64,000 nucleotides of DNA from QHWT01 sp963755695 (GCA_963755695.1 CAVWLB010000001.1:62001-126000), one strand, 5' to 3'. Positions 46,069 through 55,593 are shown, counted from the stretch's first letter. The notes: a model not told the origin generated them from the letters alone. Numbers and translations are program-made.

Positions 46069-47315
46069 TTGGAAATGAGCCGGTGCAGTTGATCCGCCAG
46101 GTTGCTGTCGACGGCACGTAAGGCGCGCTCCTCGTCGAGCGCCGCGGCACGCTGTCCCGTAGCGACTAACGCCAGCGCCAGGTTGAATCGCGCAGCGGCG
46201 TAATCCGGTTTCACGCGAAGCGCCTCTTTGTAATGCGCGATCGCCTCGACCTGCCGGCCTTCGTCAGCGTACGCCAGTGCGAGGTTGAGATGCGCCTCGC
46301 CGTAATCGCGATCGATGCGGATCGCTTCCGTGTAAGCCTTGATCGCATCGTCCCGCCGCGCGAGCCTGGCATACGCGCGTCCCAGGTTGTAATGAGCGGC
46401 CGCGGCGCGCGGGTCCACTCCGATCGCCGCTTCGAATTCAGTCGCTGCTGCCTCCCAGCGTCCGAGGTTGCCGTAGCTCGCACCGAGTGCGACATGCGCA
46501 TCTACCCGGTTCGGTTGAAGACCAACGGCTGCGCGCAGCGCGTCGACCGCTTTCTCTTCCCTCCCAAGCTGGCTGTACGCGATGCCAAGCGCGACGGACG
46601 CGTCGACATATCGCGGGTCGATGGCGAGCGCACGGGTGTAGGCGCCTGCCGCTTCCGTCCAGCGGTCGAGCCGCGACAACGCCCAACCCTTCGTGTAGTG
46701 TGCAGGCGCGCTCTGCGAATTCATTCGGAGGACACTGTCGCACGCGTCGATCGCATCAGCAAAACGCCCGAGCTTGCCATACACGATCGCCAGGTTCGAC
46801 AACGCATCCACATAGTCAGGTTTCGCGCGGAGGGCTTCACGATACGCGGCGACAGCCTCGTCGTAGCGCGCGTGCGCTTGATGGAGGACGCCGATGTTGA
46901 AATACGCGGGCGCATACCCGGGATCGGCGCGAATGGCGTCTTTGAAGGCATCGATCGCACGCCCTTCGTCGCCTTGCGTGTTGTAGACGACTCCGAGGTT
47001 GTAATGGAGGGCGGCGTTGTGGGGCGCGAGGCGAATCCCCTCCTGGAATGCCGCGATCGACTCCGGGTAACGGTTGAGCCGTGCGAGTGCGACTCCAAGT
47101 CCCACATGCGCGGCCGGCAGGTTCTGGTTGATGGCCAGGATCTTCTCGAATTCTTCGGCAGCCTCGGTGTTGCGGCCCGCCTCCAGGGCTGCGGATGCGG
47201 TCTTCAAAAGCGCACTCGCCGACTCAGCCGGAGCGGACGCCTGCATCCCGAGCAGCTGCGCTGCAAGGAAGAAGAGCGCTTGCGCCGCGACCGCCGCCAG
47301 AACCATGGTCGACAC
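46065..47315 (-). CDS. Exported TPR-repeat protein
   Basis: The 416-aa product starts with a hydrophobic export segment (VLAAVAAQALFFLAAQLLG). At least nine tetratricopeptide repeats of 34 residues follow (AAHVGLGVALARLNRYPESI, ALHYNLGVVYNTQGDEGRAI, APAYFNIGVLHQAHARYDEA). TPRs form a superhelix for protein binding. Its stop overlaps the CRTAC1 start by 4 bases (ATGA), and it is divergent from the TonB receptor with 98 bases between. It is likely a periplasmic scaffold for the CRTAC1 protein or the receptor system (inference). Confidence 0.88.
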   Translation of the reverse strand: MSTMVLAAVAAQALFFLAAQLLGMQASAPAESASALLKTASAALEAGRNTEAAEEFEKILAINQNLPAAHVGLGVALARLNRYPESIAAFQEGIRLAPHNAALHYNLGVVYNTQGDEGRAIDAFKDAIRADPGYAPAYFNIGVLHQAHARYDEAVAAYREALRAKPDYVDALSNLAIVYGKLGRFADAIDACDSVLRMNSQSAPAHYTKGWALSRLDRWTEAAGAYTRALAIDPRYVDASVALGIAYSQLGREEKAVDALRAAVGLQPNRVDAHVALGASYGNLGRWEAAATEFEAAIGVDPRAAAAHYNLGRAYARLARRDDAIKAYTEAIRIDRDYGEAHLNLALAYADEGRQVEAIAHYKEALRVKPDYAAARFNLALALVATGQRAAALDEERALRAVDSNLADQLHRLISK

Positions 47316-47413
47316 ATTATTGTTGCGCAGCGTTCCGCTCTGCTATACAACTTCCGCCGATTACACGTCGATCGCGTGTCTCCCCGACAGCAGTTCTCCG
47401 GAGGAGTGTGGCA

Positions 47414-50248
47414 ATGAAGCGATCGAGTTTCATCCTGCTGCTCGCCCTCGCCCTCGCGCTCGCGCCTGCCGCCGTCACGGGGCAGGCCCTGCAAACCGGC
47501 GATATCCGAGGCAGAGCGATGGACGGCAGCGGCGCCGTCCTGCCTGGCGTCACGGTGACCCTCACGAGTCCGGTCCTCATCACACCAAAGACGGCCACCA
47601 CGGACCCCCAGGGCGGTTACACCTTCCCGGCGCTGACGCCAGGAACGTACGCGGTCACTTTCGAATTGACCGGGTTCCGGAAATTCAGCCGGACCGCCGT
47701 CGAAGTCGCCGTCGGCCGCACCCTCACCGTCGACGCAACCATGGAAGTCGGTGCGATGACGGAGAACATCACGGTGGAAGGCACGCCGAACGTCGACGTG
47801 ACCAAGACCAACCTGGCCACCAACCTCGACACCAGCCAGCTGCAGGGCGTTCCCACCGCGCGTGACGTGTGGTCGATCCTGCAGAACATGGCGCCGCAGG
47901 TCGTGCTCGATCGCGAAGACGTCGGCGGCAGCGAAGGCGGCCTCCAGGCGGTGTTCTCGACCCACGGCAGCACGTGGCATCAGAACACTTATGCGTTGAA
48001 CGGCGTCAACGTCACCGACCCGTCCGCGACCGGTGCGAGCGGCTTCTATTTCGACTACGACAGCTTCCAGGACGTGCAGATTTCAACTGCCCAGCACCCG
48101 GCGGATGTCGGCACACCCGGCGTCTACTTCAACCAGGTCACCAAGAGCGGGACCGACAAGTTCCACGGCGGATCCGCTTACTACTTCGAGAACAGCAACA
48201 CCGTCGGCGACAATCTGACGCAGGAGCTGAAGGACCAGGGCGTCAGGAGCGGGAGCAGCATCAACCTGTTCTCCGATTGGACGGCGCAGCTCGGCGGTCC
48301 GCTCATCCGCGACAAGGTCCGCTTCTTCACCAGCTGGCGCGACTGGCGCATCCACCGCAATGTCGTCGACTTCCCCGAGTCGGAGGACACCGATCTGTTC
48401 TCGTGGCTGGTCAACGCGACCTATCAACTCAACCCGAACAACCAGATCACCGGACTGGCGACACGGCAGACGTATCTGAAGCCGAATCGCAACGCCGACG
48501 CGTTGATCGCGCCGGAAGCGACATGGATCGAAGACGACATCTTCAGGATCTACCAGGGCCGCTACAATTCGTCGATCACGAACAACGCGCTGTTCGATGC
48601 GCGCGTCAGCTACCTGAAGGTCGATTTCCCGCTGAAGCTGCAGCCCGACGTTACCGGCCCGCACACGACCGAATTGTCAACCGGATTCCAGAGCGGCGCC
48701 GCAGCGCAGGCCTTCCAGTTCTATCGCTCGCGAACGTCGGCGGAATTCTCACTCAGCTACTTCAAGGGCAACTGGCTCGGCGCCAGCCACGACCTCAAAA
48801 GCGGCTACCAGTTCTTCCGCGGGTTCGCGCGGACGGGCACGGACGTCCTCGAATCGGTCGACCAGAACCTGCTCGACGGCGAGGGCTCTTCCATCACTCA
48901 GTACAATACGCCGCTCCTCAGCGAGGACACGTTCACGGGGTCCGTGTTGTTTGTGCAAGACAACGTTCGGCCGACTGACCGGCTGACGCTGAACCTCGGC
49001 GTCCGCTACGAACACAACCACGGATTTCTGCCCGCGCAATCGAGTCCGGCGGGCCGCTTTACCGGCCCGCGGTCGTTCGAGGAACAGGATCTGATCACCT
49101 GGAACACGGTCGCCGCGCGGCTCGGCGCGGTGTACGACGTATTCGGCACGCACAAGTTCGCGATCAAGGGAGGCTACGCGCGGTACTACCACGCCATCGG
49201 CACGGGCTTCGTCGATGTATCGAACCAGAACGGGTTGGGCGGAACCGGGTTCGGGTGGAACGATGCCAACGGAAACCGTCACTACGAGCCAGGTGAAGAA
49301 GGATCGGTGCTGTTCACCTTCGGCGGATCGATCACCTCCGTCGATCCGGATCTGCAGCAGCCCCATACCGACGAAGGCTCGTTCGGCGTCGAGTTCGAGG
49401 CGCCGAAGGATGTCCGGGTGAGCGCGATGTTCGTCGGTCGCCGCGGCCGCGACCTGATCGCGGTGGTCGAGACCGGCGTTCCGCAGGGGCCCGAGGGGTT
49501 CACTCCTGTAACCGCTCTCGATCCCGGACCCGATGGCAACGCGGGCACGTCGGACGATCAGCCCATCACGGTCTTCAACCAGGTTGCGAGCACGCTCGGA
49601 AACAACAAGCAGCTCGAAACCAACCCGTCGGACTTCACCACCGGGTTCAAGGGGTTCGAGCTCACCGTGCAGCGGCGCTTCGCGAACCGCTGGCAGTTCC
49701 TGACGTCGTACTCCGTGTCGAAGGACAACCTGAGCAGCGCAGCGATCGGCGTCGGCGCGTTCAGCGGCGAGGAGGAAGCCGCGGGTACGAGCAGCGCGTT
49801 CACGAGCCCGAACGGCAAAATCAACAACACGAGCGGGCCGAGCTTCTTCGATCGCACGCACATCCTGAAAATGGACGGGAGCTATGAGGTTCCTCGCGTG
49901 GAGATGAACGTCGCCGCCGTCTTGAAAATCCAGTCGGGCACGCCGTACGGACGCTCTCTGACGCTCGACAGCGACATCGACGGGAACCCGCTGAACCAGG
50001 GCCCGATCACGATCTTCGCGGAAACCCGCGGCACCCGGCGATTCCCGACATTGAAGACGATGGACTTCCGGGTGTCGAAGATCGTGCGCTTCGGGCAACA
50101 CCGGCTGGAAGTGCTGGCGGACTTCTTCAACCTTGCCAACGTGAGCACGGTGACGAATCAGAATCCGAATACCGGATCCGACTTCGGGAAGCCGACCGGC
50201 ATCCTCGGACCCCGCGCATTCCGGATCGGAGGGCGATGGTCGTTCTAG
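47414..50248 (+). CDS. TonB-dependent receptor with N-terminal carboxypeptidase-regulatory-like domain
   Basis: The ATG at 47414 has GGAGGAG upstream and begins a signal peptide (MKRSSFILLLALALALAPAA). A CarboxypepD_reg-like Ig domain follows (TGDIRGRAMDGSGAVLPGVT, TDPQGGYTFPALTPGTYAV), then a plug (VPTARDVWSILQNMAPQVVL) and the beta-barrel ending in RAFRIGGRWSF with the terminal Phe. The length of 944 aa is usual for the acidobacterial oar-like group. It should import or bind large substrates at the outer membrane. CRTAC1/TPR pairs lie on both sides. A 111-bp tandem repeat starts two bases after its stop. Confidence 0.92.
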   Translation: MKRSSFILLLALALALAPAAVTGQALQTGDIRGRAMDGSGAVLPGVTVTLTSPVLITPKTATTDPQGGYTFPALTPGTYAVTFELTGFRKFSRTAVEVAVGRTLTVDATMEVGAMTENITVEGTPNVDVTKTNLATNLDTSQLQGVPTARDVWSILQNMAPQVVLDREDVGGSEGGLQAVFSTHGSTWHQNTYALNGVNVTDPSATGASGFYFDYDSFQDVQISTAQHPADVGTPGVYFNQVTKSGTDKFHGGSAYYFENSNTVGDNLTQELKDQGVRSGSSINLFSDWTAQLGGPLIRDKVRFFTSWRDWRIHRNVVDFPESEDTDLFSWLVNATYQLNPNNQITGLATRQTYLKPNRNADALIAPEATWIEDDIFRIYQGRYNSSITNNALFDARVSYLKVDFPLKLQPDVTGPHTTELSTGFQSGAAAQAFQFYRSRTSAEFSLSYFKGNWLGASHDLKSGYQFFRGFARTGTDVLESVDQNLLDGEGSSITQYNTPLLSEDTFTGSVLFVQDNVRPTDRLTLNLGVRYEHNHGFLPAQSSPAGRFTGPRSFEEQDLITWNTVAARLGAVYDVFGTHKFAIKGGYARYYHAIGTGFVDVSNQNGLGGTGFGWNDANGNRHYEPGEEGSVLFTFGGSITSVDPDLQQPHTDEGSFGVEFEAPKDVRVSAMFVGRRGRDLIAVVETGVPQGPEGFTPVTALDPGPDGNAGTSDDQPITVFNQVASTLGNNKQLETNPSDFTTGFKGFELTVQRRFANRWQFLTSYSVSKDNLSSAAIGVGAFSGEEEAAGTSSAFTSPNGKINNTSGPSFFDRTHILKMDGSYEVPRVEMNVAAVLKIQSGTPYGRSLTLDSDIDGNPLNQGPITIFAETRGTRRFPTLKTMDFRVSKIVRFGQHRLEVLADFFNLANVSTVTNQNPNTGSDFGKPTGILGPRAFRIGGRWSF

Positions 50249-50249
50249 T

Positions 50250-50708
50250 CCGGGGGGCTTCGCCCCGCCGGACCCCCCTGCACGCTCTCTCGCGCGCCGC
50301 TTCGCCGGCGCGCTCCGTTCGCGTGGCTCGCTCGCGTGGCTCGCTCGCGGTCTTGTTCGGCCGGGGGGCTTCGCGCCGCCGGACCCCGCTGCACGCTGTC
50401 TCGCGCGCCGCTTCGCCGGCGCGCTCCGTTCGCGTGGCTCGTTCGCGTGGCTCGCTCGCGGTCTTGTTCGGCCGGGGGGCTTCGCGCCGCCGGACCCCGC
50501 TGCACGCTGTCTCGCGCGCGGCTTCGCCGGCGCGCTCCGTTCGCGTGGCTCGTTCGCGTGGCTCGCTCGCGGTCTTGTTCGGCCGCGGGGCTTCGCGCCG
50601 CCGGACCCCCTTGCACGCTGTCTCGCGCGCCGCTTCGCCGGCGCGCTCCGTTCGCGTGGCTCGCTCGCGTGGCTCGCTCGCGGTCTTGTTCGGCCGGGGG
50701 GCTTCGCA
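50250..50708. repeat. 111-bp tandem repeat, four copies plus a partial fifth
   Basis: Units begin at 50250, 50361, 50472, 50583 and 50694 with the sequence CCGGGGGGCTTCGC (one base differs in unit 4). Each holds two hairpins with TTCG-type loops (GGGGCTTCGCCCC in unit 1; GCGCGCCG-CTTCGC-CGGCGCGC) and short direct repeats of CGCGTGGCTCGCT. Because 111 is a multiple of three and no stops occur, long spurious frames run through it on both strands. The first hairpin could end transcription of the receptor gene. Confidence 0.9.
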
Positions 50709-50744
50709 CTGAGTTCCCTCACGCGAATCATCCTCCCCGCGGTT

Positions 50745-52463
50745 TTGATCGCGGCGGCGTTCGAGTTACCTCCGATCCGCGCGTCGGCGAACCTTGACAT
50801 CACGTTCGCCGACGTCACCGCCACAGCCGGCCTTCAAACCCGCATCGTCTACGGCGCCAGCGGCGAGAACAAATACATTCTCGAGACGACTGGCACCGGC
50901 GTCGCTTTTTTCGACTACGACAACGACGGTTGGCCGGACATCTTTCTCGTCAACGGGACAACCCTCGAGGGTTTTCCAAGAGGCCAGGAACCGTCCAATC
51001 ATCTGTTCCGCAACAAGCATGACGGCACGTTCGAGGATGTGACGCGCAGAGCCGGGCTGGTTCAGAGCGGATGGGGCCAGGGCGTCGCCGTTGCCGACTG
51101 CGACAACGACGGCTTCGACGATCTGTTCGTCACGTACTGGGGTCAGAACCGCCTGTATCGCAACAGGGGTGACGGGACATTCGAGGACGTCACCGCACGC
51201 GCGGGTTTGATGACCGACCGCCGCTGGGGCACGAGCGCTGCGTTCGGTGATTACGACAACGACGGCTTCGTCGATCTCTACGTCGCGAATTACATCGACT
51301 TCGATCCGAAGGTCGCGCCGCTGCCCGGGGCGAAGGTCCCCGGCGTCAACTGCTCATACCGCGGATTCCCGGTCATGTGCGGCCCGCGCGGACTCCAGGG
51401 CGAACGCGACCGCCTGTATCACAACACTGGCAAGGGAACGTTCACCGACGTCACCATTCAGGCCGGAGAGCTCGACAAGGACGGCTACCGCGGGCTGGGC
51501 GTCGCCTGGGGCGATATCAACAACGACGGTTACCCTGACATCGTCGTCGCCAACGACGCCCAACCGAATCTCTTGTACGTGAACGAACGGAACGGCAAAT
51601 TCCGCGAGGTCGCCCTCGAAGCCGGCATCGCCGTCGACGAGGACGGCCGCGAACGCGCGGGCATGGGTGTGGACCTCGCTGACTACAACAACGACGGCTG
51701 GCTGGATCTCGCGATAGCGAACTTTTACGGCGAGCCGCACTCGCTGTACTTGAATCAACAGCACGGCAACTTCCTCGAAACGACCTGGGCGTCGGGCATC
51801 GGGCGCGCGACGATGCGTCATCTCGGCTGGGGAACGCGGTTCATCGACTACGACAACGACGGCTGGAAGGATCTGCTGCTGGTCAACGGGCATGTCTACC
51901 CCGAGGTTGATCAGCACAAGCTCGACGAGACGTACGCTCAACCGACGGTGCTGCTCAGGAACACAGGGAACGGCACGTTCGCCGACGTCACGGCGTCGGT
52001 AGGCGCCGCGCTCGCGGGGCCCCGACCCGGCCGCGGCATGGCAGTGAGCGATTACGACAACGACGGCGATCTCGATGTGCTGATCGCCAACGTCAATACC
52101 TACCCGTGCTTACTCGAGAACAGGGGCGCCAGTGCCAGGCACTGGCTGACCGTTCGCCTCGTCGGCCGCAGGAGCAATCGCGATGGGATCGGCGCGCGCG
52201 TGACCGTCACCGCTGGCGGCGCCTCGCGGATGGAAGAAGTCCGCAGCGGCGCGAGCTACCTCTCACAGTCGGATCTACGCGCACACGTCGGGCTCGGTGA
52301 GACGTCATCGATCGCGTCGGTCGAGATCCGTTGGCCGAGTGGCGAGGTGGATCGCCTTGCCGATGTGCCCGTCGACCGCGCCATCGTCGTCCGCGAGGGG
52401 GACCGCACGTTCACGCTGACTCCAGGGCGACAGACCGCGCCGCCGGCAGCTCCGCGGCGATAA
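50745..52463 (+). CDS. CRTAC1-family protein (FG-GAP/VCBS repeats plus ASPIC/UnbV domain)
   Basis: An intact paralogue of the gene at 44.4-46 kb. Repeats FDYDNDGWPDIFLVNG, DCDNDGFDDLFVTY, DYDNDGFVDLYVAN, DINNDGYPDIVVAN and DYNNDGWLDLAIAN bind calcium, and the ASPIC/UnbV end reads RLVGRRSNRDGIGARV ... VEIRWPSGEVDRL. The first usual start codon is TTG 50745. However, the open frame before it, from CTG 50709 (LSSLTRIILPAVLIAAAFEL), completes a signal peptide. No ATG/GTG lies between the repeat array and that point, so the true start is unclear. The TPR gene follows after 7 bases. Confidence 0.88.
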   Translation: MIAAAFELPPIRASANLDITFADVTATAGLQTRIVYGASGENKYILETTGTGVAFFDYDNDGWPDIFLVNGTTLEGFPRGQEPSNHLFRNKHDGTFEDVTRRAGLVQSGWGQGVAVADCDNDGFDDLFVTYWGQNRLYRNRGDGTFEDVTARAGLMTDRRWGTSAAFGDYDNDGFVDLYVANYIDFDPKVAPLPGAKVPGVNCSYRGFPVMCGPRGLQGERDRLYHNTGKGTFTDVTIQAGELDKDGYRGLGVAWGDINNDGYPDIVVANDAQPNLLYVNERNGKFREVALEAGIAVDEDGRERAGMGVDLADYNNDGWLDLAIANFYGEPHSLYLNQQHGNFLETTWASGIGRATMRHLGWGTRFIDYDNDGWKDLLLVNGHVYPEVDQHKLDETYAQPTVLLRNTGNGTFADVTASVGAALAGPRPGRGMAVSDYDNDGDLDVLIANVNTYPCLLENRGASARHWLTVRLVGRRSNRDGIGARVTVTAGGASRMEEVRSGASYLSQSDLRAHVGLGETSSIASVEIRWPSGEVDRLADVPVDRAIVVREGDRTFTLTPGRQTAPPAAPRR

Positions 52464-52470
52464 TCCAGCG

Positions 52471-53550
52471 ATGGGCCGCCGCCTTCTGCTTATCAGCATG
52501 ACGTTCTTCCTGGCGGCAGAGGCATGGGCGCAAACCGCGCAGACTACGGCGGACCACGTGCGCGCGGGGCAACAGTACCAGCGGCAAGGCCGCCTGCAGG
52601 ACGCGGAAGCGGAATACCGCAAGGCGGTGGATCTCGATCCGAACGACGCGGACATCGCGTCGCTGTATGGTCACGTTCTCCTCGGGCAGGTGTGTTCCGC
52701 GCGGGGAGATTACGCGTGCGCGGTCGCGCACCTGCAGCGTGCTCTTCGGCGTGACGCGACGCTCGCGAGGGCCCATTACTTTCTCGGGATCACGTTCACG
52801 CTGGACGGCCAGAAGGAAAAGGCTGTGCCGGAGCTGGCCGAAGCCGCCCGGCTCGAACCGGAGAACGCCGCGTTCCAGTACTACCTCGGCCTCGCGCTCC
52901 TCGACGTGGCGCGCGACGCCGAAGCGGCCGACGTTCTTCAGAACGCCGTGAGCCTCGATCCGTCGGACGTGCCGTCGCGCACGAATCTCGCGTGGGCGCT
53001 GATCAACACGGGAAGGAACCGCGAAGCCGTCAGCGTGCTGGACAGCGCACTGACGCTGGACCGACGTGACCCGTCCGCGTGGTTTCTGCGCGGCGAAGCG
53101 AGACGCCGTCTCGGAGACACCGAGGCGGCGATTGCCGATTTCGAGAAGAGCCTCGAGATCGACAAAGGCTCAGAGGACGCGCTGTTCTCGCTCGGGACGA
53201 TCTACTACCTTCGACAGGACTTCGACCGCGCGTCCGCCTACTTCGCGCGCCTGCTGACGCTCGACGGCGATCACGTCGGCGCTCATTACGGAGTGGCGAA
53301 GATCCTCCTGAAGGAGGGCCGCGCCGCCGACGCCGTTCCCCACCTGGTGGCGTGCGTGACGAAGGATCCGCGTAACAAGGGAGCGCACTACCAGCTTGCG
53401 CAGGCCTACCGGCAGCTGGGCGACACCGATAAGGCGCAACAGGAACTGCAGGTGTTCCGAACCCTGGGCGCTGATCCTAATGACGCGGAGGGCGCTCGTG
53501 TCGAACGACTGGGAAAGCGCCCGGTCAGGGGCGGCGGCTCGGATCGCTAG
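52471..53550 (+). CDS. Exported TPR-repeat protein
   Basis: The 359-aa product has a signal peptide (MGRRLLLISMTFFLAAEAWA) and about eight TPRs (GQQYQRQGRLQDAEAEYRKA, ARAHYFLGITFTLDGQKEKA, GAHYQLAQAYRQLGDTDKAQ). It lies 7 bases after the CRTAC1 gene and forms the mirror image of the TPR + CRTAC1 pair on the other side of the TonB receptor. It is probably a periplasmic interaction scaffold. Confidence 0.88.
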   Translation: MGRRLLLISMTFFLAAEAWAQTAQTTADHVRAGQQYQRQGRLQDAEAEYRKAVDLDPNDADIASLYGHVLLGQVCSARGDYACAVAHLQRALRRDATLARAHYFLGITFTLDGQKEKAVPELAEAARLEPENAAFQYYLGLALLDVARDAEAADVLQNAVSLDPSDVPSRTNLAWALINTGRNREAVSVLDSALTLDRRDPSAWFLRGEARRRLGDTEAAIADFEKSLEIDKGSEDALFSLGTIYYLRQDFDRASAYFARLLTLDGDHVGAHYGVAKILLKEGRAADAVPHLVACVTKDPRNKGAHYQLAQAYRQLGDTDKAQQELQVFRTLGADPNDAEGARVERLGKRPVRGGGSDR

Positions 53551-53675
53551 CAGGGCGCGTCTTCGGCAGGTTGGACAACTCTGTAGGGCACCTCTTCAGT
53601 TGCCCACGCGTCTGCGAGGCGCCCGCGTCGTGATCTGTTTCGAAGACCGACGTCACGTCTAAAGACGCGCCCTAC
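53551..53675. repeat. Degenerate REP-like palindromes
   Basis: Pieces CAGGGCGCGTCTTCGG, TGTAGGGCACCTCTTCAG and ACGTCTAAAGACGCGCCCTACA-like ends match the better preserved units at 58270-58466. They share the ends TGTAGGGC / GCCCTACA and a TCTNNAGA centre. Confidence 0.6.
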
Positions 53676-53720
53676 ATATGAGGTCCGTCCTCAAAAAGGC
53701 GCGAACTCTTAATTCTTTAA

Positions 53721-53749
53721 TTGACATGCTGCCCCCACGCTGCTACAGT
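53721..53749 (+). promoter_or_regulatory. Sigma-70-type promoter of the blaI-like operon
   Basis: TTGACA (53721-53726), 17-base spacer and TACAGT (53744-53749). Transcription should start near 53756, just before the palindrome. Confidence 0.7.
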
Positions 53750-53758
53750 CTCGCACGA

Positions 53759-53778
53759 AGTTTTAATTCATTAAAACT
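53759..53778 (+). promoter_or_regulatory. 20-bp palindromic operator, probably bound by the BlaI-like repressor
   Basis: AGTTTTAATTCATTAAAACT is a perfect inverted repeat with 9-base arms around TC. It is strikingly AT-rich in a high-GC region and lies at the transcription start, 12 bases before the repressor gene. BlaI/MecI proteins bind palindromes of this kind as dimers. Confidence 0.7.
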
Positions 53779-53790
53779 AGAGATTACGGC

Positions 53791-54165
53791 ATGGCCAGAA
53801 AGCAATCTCCCGCGTTGACCGACGCTGAGGCCCAGGTGATGGCCGTCCTCTGGCGGTTGCGGCGAGCTTCGGTCAGCGACGTTGTCAATGCGATGAACGA
53901 GACCCGCCCCGTCACCTACAGCACCGTCCAGACGATCCTCAGAATCCTCGAAACGAAGGGCTATGTGACACACGAGAAAGTCGCTCGTGCCTTCCTCTAT
54001 GAGCCGGTGGTCGATGAGCGCCAGGCGCGCCGTCGTGCGCTGCGCCATCTCGTGAGCCGACTGTTCGAGGGGTCGCCGAGTCTGCTGGTGCTGAACGTTC
54101 TCGAGGACGAAGAGATCGAGCCGGCGGAACGCGAGCGGCTCAGGAAACTGATCGAGCGCGCTTAG
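53791..54165 (+). CDS. BlaI/MecI-family transcriptional repressor
   Basis: A 124-aa winged-helix protein: LTDAEAQVMAVLWRLRRASV, TYSTVQTILRILETKGYVTHEK, and a dimerisation tail with LVSRLFEGSPSLLVLNVLED. BlaI proteins are inactivated by cleavage when the partner M56 sensor protease is activated; here the partner gene follows after 9 bases. The operator above suggests autoregulation of the whole operon. Confidence 0.92.
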   Translation: MARKQSPALTDAEAQVMAVLWRLRRASVSDVVNAMNETRPVTYSTVQTILRILETKGYVTHEKVARAFLYEPVVDERQARRRALRHLVSRLFEGSPSLLVLNVLEDEEIEPAERERLRKLIERA

Positions 54166-54174
54166 GAGACCAGT

Positions 54175-55584
54175 ATGGACGCTGTGCTGAACTGGCTGTG
54201 GCAGGGTTGCGTTGTGGCGGTCGCGTCCTTCGTGATGCTGCGCGCGCTCGAACGCGCGAGCGCCAACGTGCGGTGCGTGGTGTGCTGGGCCGCGTTGCTG
54301 CTGATCGTCGTCCTGCCTGTGCTTCCGCTCCAGCCGACGGCGCCCTCACCCGAGGCGTTGTCTTTGACGCGGGGCGACGCGATGGTCTCGCTGCCGGACG
54401 CCTGGTGGACGTCCAGTCTCGTGTTGTTTGCCGCGTGGATCGCATGGGCGAGCGTCTGGTTAGTCAGGTTTGTATCGGCGATCGTCGTCCTCCGTCGCAC
54501 CCGCGCTCGCAGCCGTGCGTTCCCCCCGCATGTTGAAGCCGACCTGCCTCATTGGAGGCGCGTTCGCCTCGAAGGGCGTGGCGCCACGGTTGTGCTGTCG
54601 GATTCGGTGACGACGGCCGCCGTGCTCGGGTGGGGAGCGCCGGTGATTGCCGTGGCGCCGTCGCTCGTGAAGGCGCTCGATGCCGGCGAACTGGATCGCG
54701 TCCTGATCCACGAGTGGGCACACGTGCAGCGACGTGACGACGTGATCAACATCCTGCAGATCGTCGTCCGCATCATGATTGGATGGCATCCCGCCGTCTG
54801 GTGGATCGATCGGCGTCTGCAGGTCGAACGCGAGGTCGCCTGTGACGAGATGACCGTGGCGATTTCGGGCTCGCCGAAATCGTACGCGGAGTGCCTGATG
54901 AAGCTCGCCAGCCTCAGAGGCACAGGGCGAGTCGTGCAGGCGGCACCTGCTGTGTTCACAGCGTCTGGTCTGCGCCTCCGCGTCACGAAGATCGTCTCAC
55001 CACATCCGTTGATCGCTCCCGTTTGGTCTCGCAGTATTGCAGCGGCGATTGTATTCACCCTGTGCGCGATGTCCGTAGGCGTGGGAGGACTGCCGCTTGT
55101 CGAGGTGACGGCATTCGGGTTGCCTTTCGTGTCGACGCGGACGATCGGCACCACGCTGGATAGGCTCGCACCGATCGCCGTGCCAACGCGATCCAGGCTT
55201 CTAGAGAATACACGTCCACCGCGTCAGATCACGGTGTCTGCGCGATCGGCTCCGCGCGTTTCGGCACAAGCGCCTTCACGTTCGCCACTACCGAAGCCAG
55301 AACCGGACGCGCTGCTCATGTCACGGCCGGTAAACGCTGTTGAGTCGAGGCGGTCTGCCGGAGAAGCGCAAGATCATGACGATGGCGCGGTTGGGTCGGA
55401 AACACCGACGGCGCTTCACCCTCCCGGGCCGCAGCCGCCTGACACGACAGTCGAGCAGTCTCAATCTCCTTGGACGGCCGCGGCGGACGGGGGGACCGCT
55501 GTCGGCAGGAAATCCAAAGATGCCGCGATGGCGACCGCCGGGTTCTTCACCCGATTCGCCCGCCGCGTCGCGGGCTCATTCTAG
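54175..55584 (+). CDS. M56-family (BlaR1/MecR1-like) membrane metallopeptidase
   Basis: The 469-aa product has N-terminal membrane helices (WQGCVVAVASFVMLRALERA, WAALLLIVVLPVLPL, SLVLFAAWIAWASVWLV) and the zinc motif RVLIHEWAHVQRRDDVIN (HEWAH) with the downstream ERE/CDE motif VEREVACDEM. A further helix lies near 290 (AAAIVFTLCAMSVGVGG). The remaining 150 residues are Pro/Ser-rich and disordered; there is no penicillin-binding sensor domain as in BlaR1. The trigger is therefore probably not a beta-lactam. It should cleave the BlaI-like repressor directly or indirectly. Confidence 0.9.
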   Translation: MDAVLNWLWQGCVVAVASFVMLRALERASANVRCVVCWAALLLIVVLPVLPLQPTAPSPEALSLTRGDAMVSLPDAWWTSSLVLFAAWIAWASVWLVRFVSAIVVLRRTRARSRAFPPHVEADLPHWRRVRLEGRGATVVLSDSVTTAAVLGWGAPVIAVAPSLVKALDAGELDRVLIHEWAHVQRRDDVINILQIVVRIMIGWHPAVWWIDRRLQVEREVACDEMTVAISGSPKSYAECLMKLASLRGTGRVVQAAPAVFTASGLRLRVTKIVSPHPLIAPVWSRSIAAAIVFTLCAMSVGVGGLPLVEVTAFGLPFVSTRTIGTTLDRLAPIAVPTRSRLLENTRPPRQITVSARSAPRVSAQAPSRSPLPKPEPDALLMSRPVNAVESRRSAGEAQDHDDGAVGSETPTALHPPGPQPPDTTVEQSQSPWTAAADGGTAVGRKSKDAAMATAGFFTRFARRVAGSF

Positions 55585-55593
55585 AGGCCGGGC

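Noticed and set aside
50236..50712. Plus-strand open frame within the tandem repeat as a repeat protein
   Set aside because: All frames on both strands are open because of the 111-base period; there is no start signal and composition follows the hairpin DNA.
48749..50824. Long minus-strand open frame of 691 codons across the TonB receptor end and the 111-bp repeats
   Set aside because: It is antisense to a clear receptor gene and to the repeat array. Its sequence is Arg/Ala/Glu-rich without any domain; the length results from GC bias and a stop-free repeat whose period is a multiple of three.
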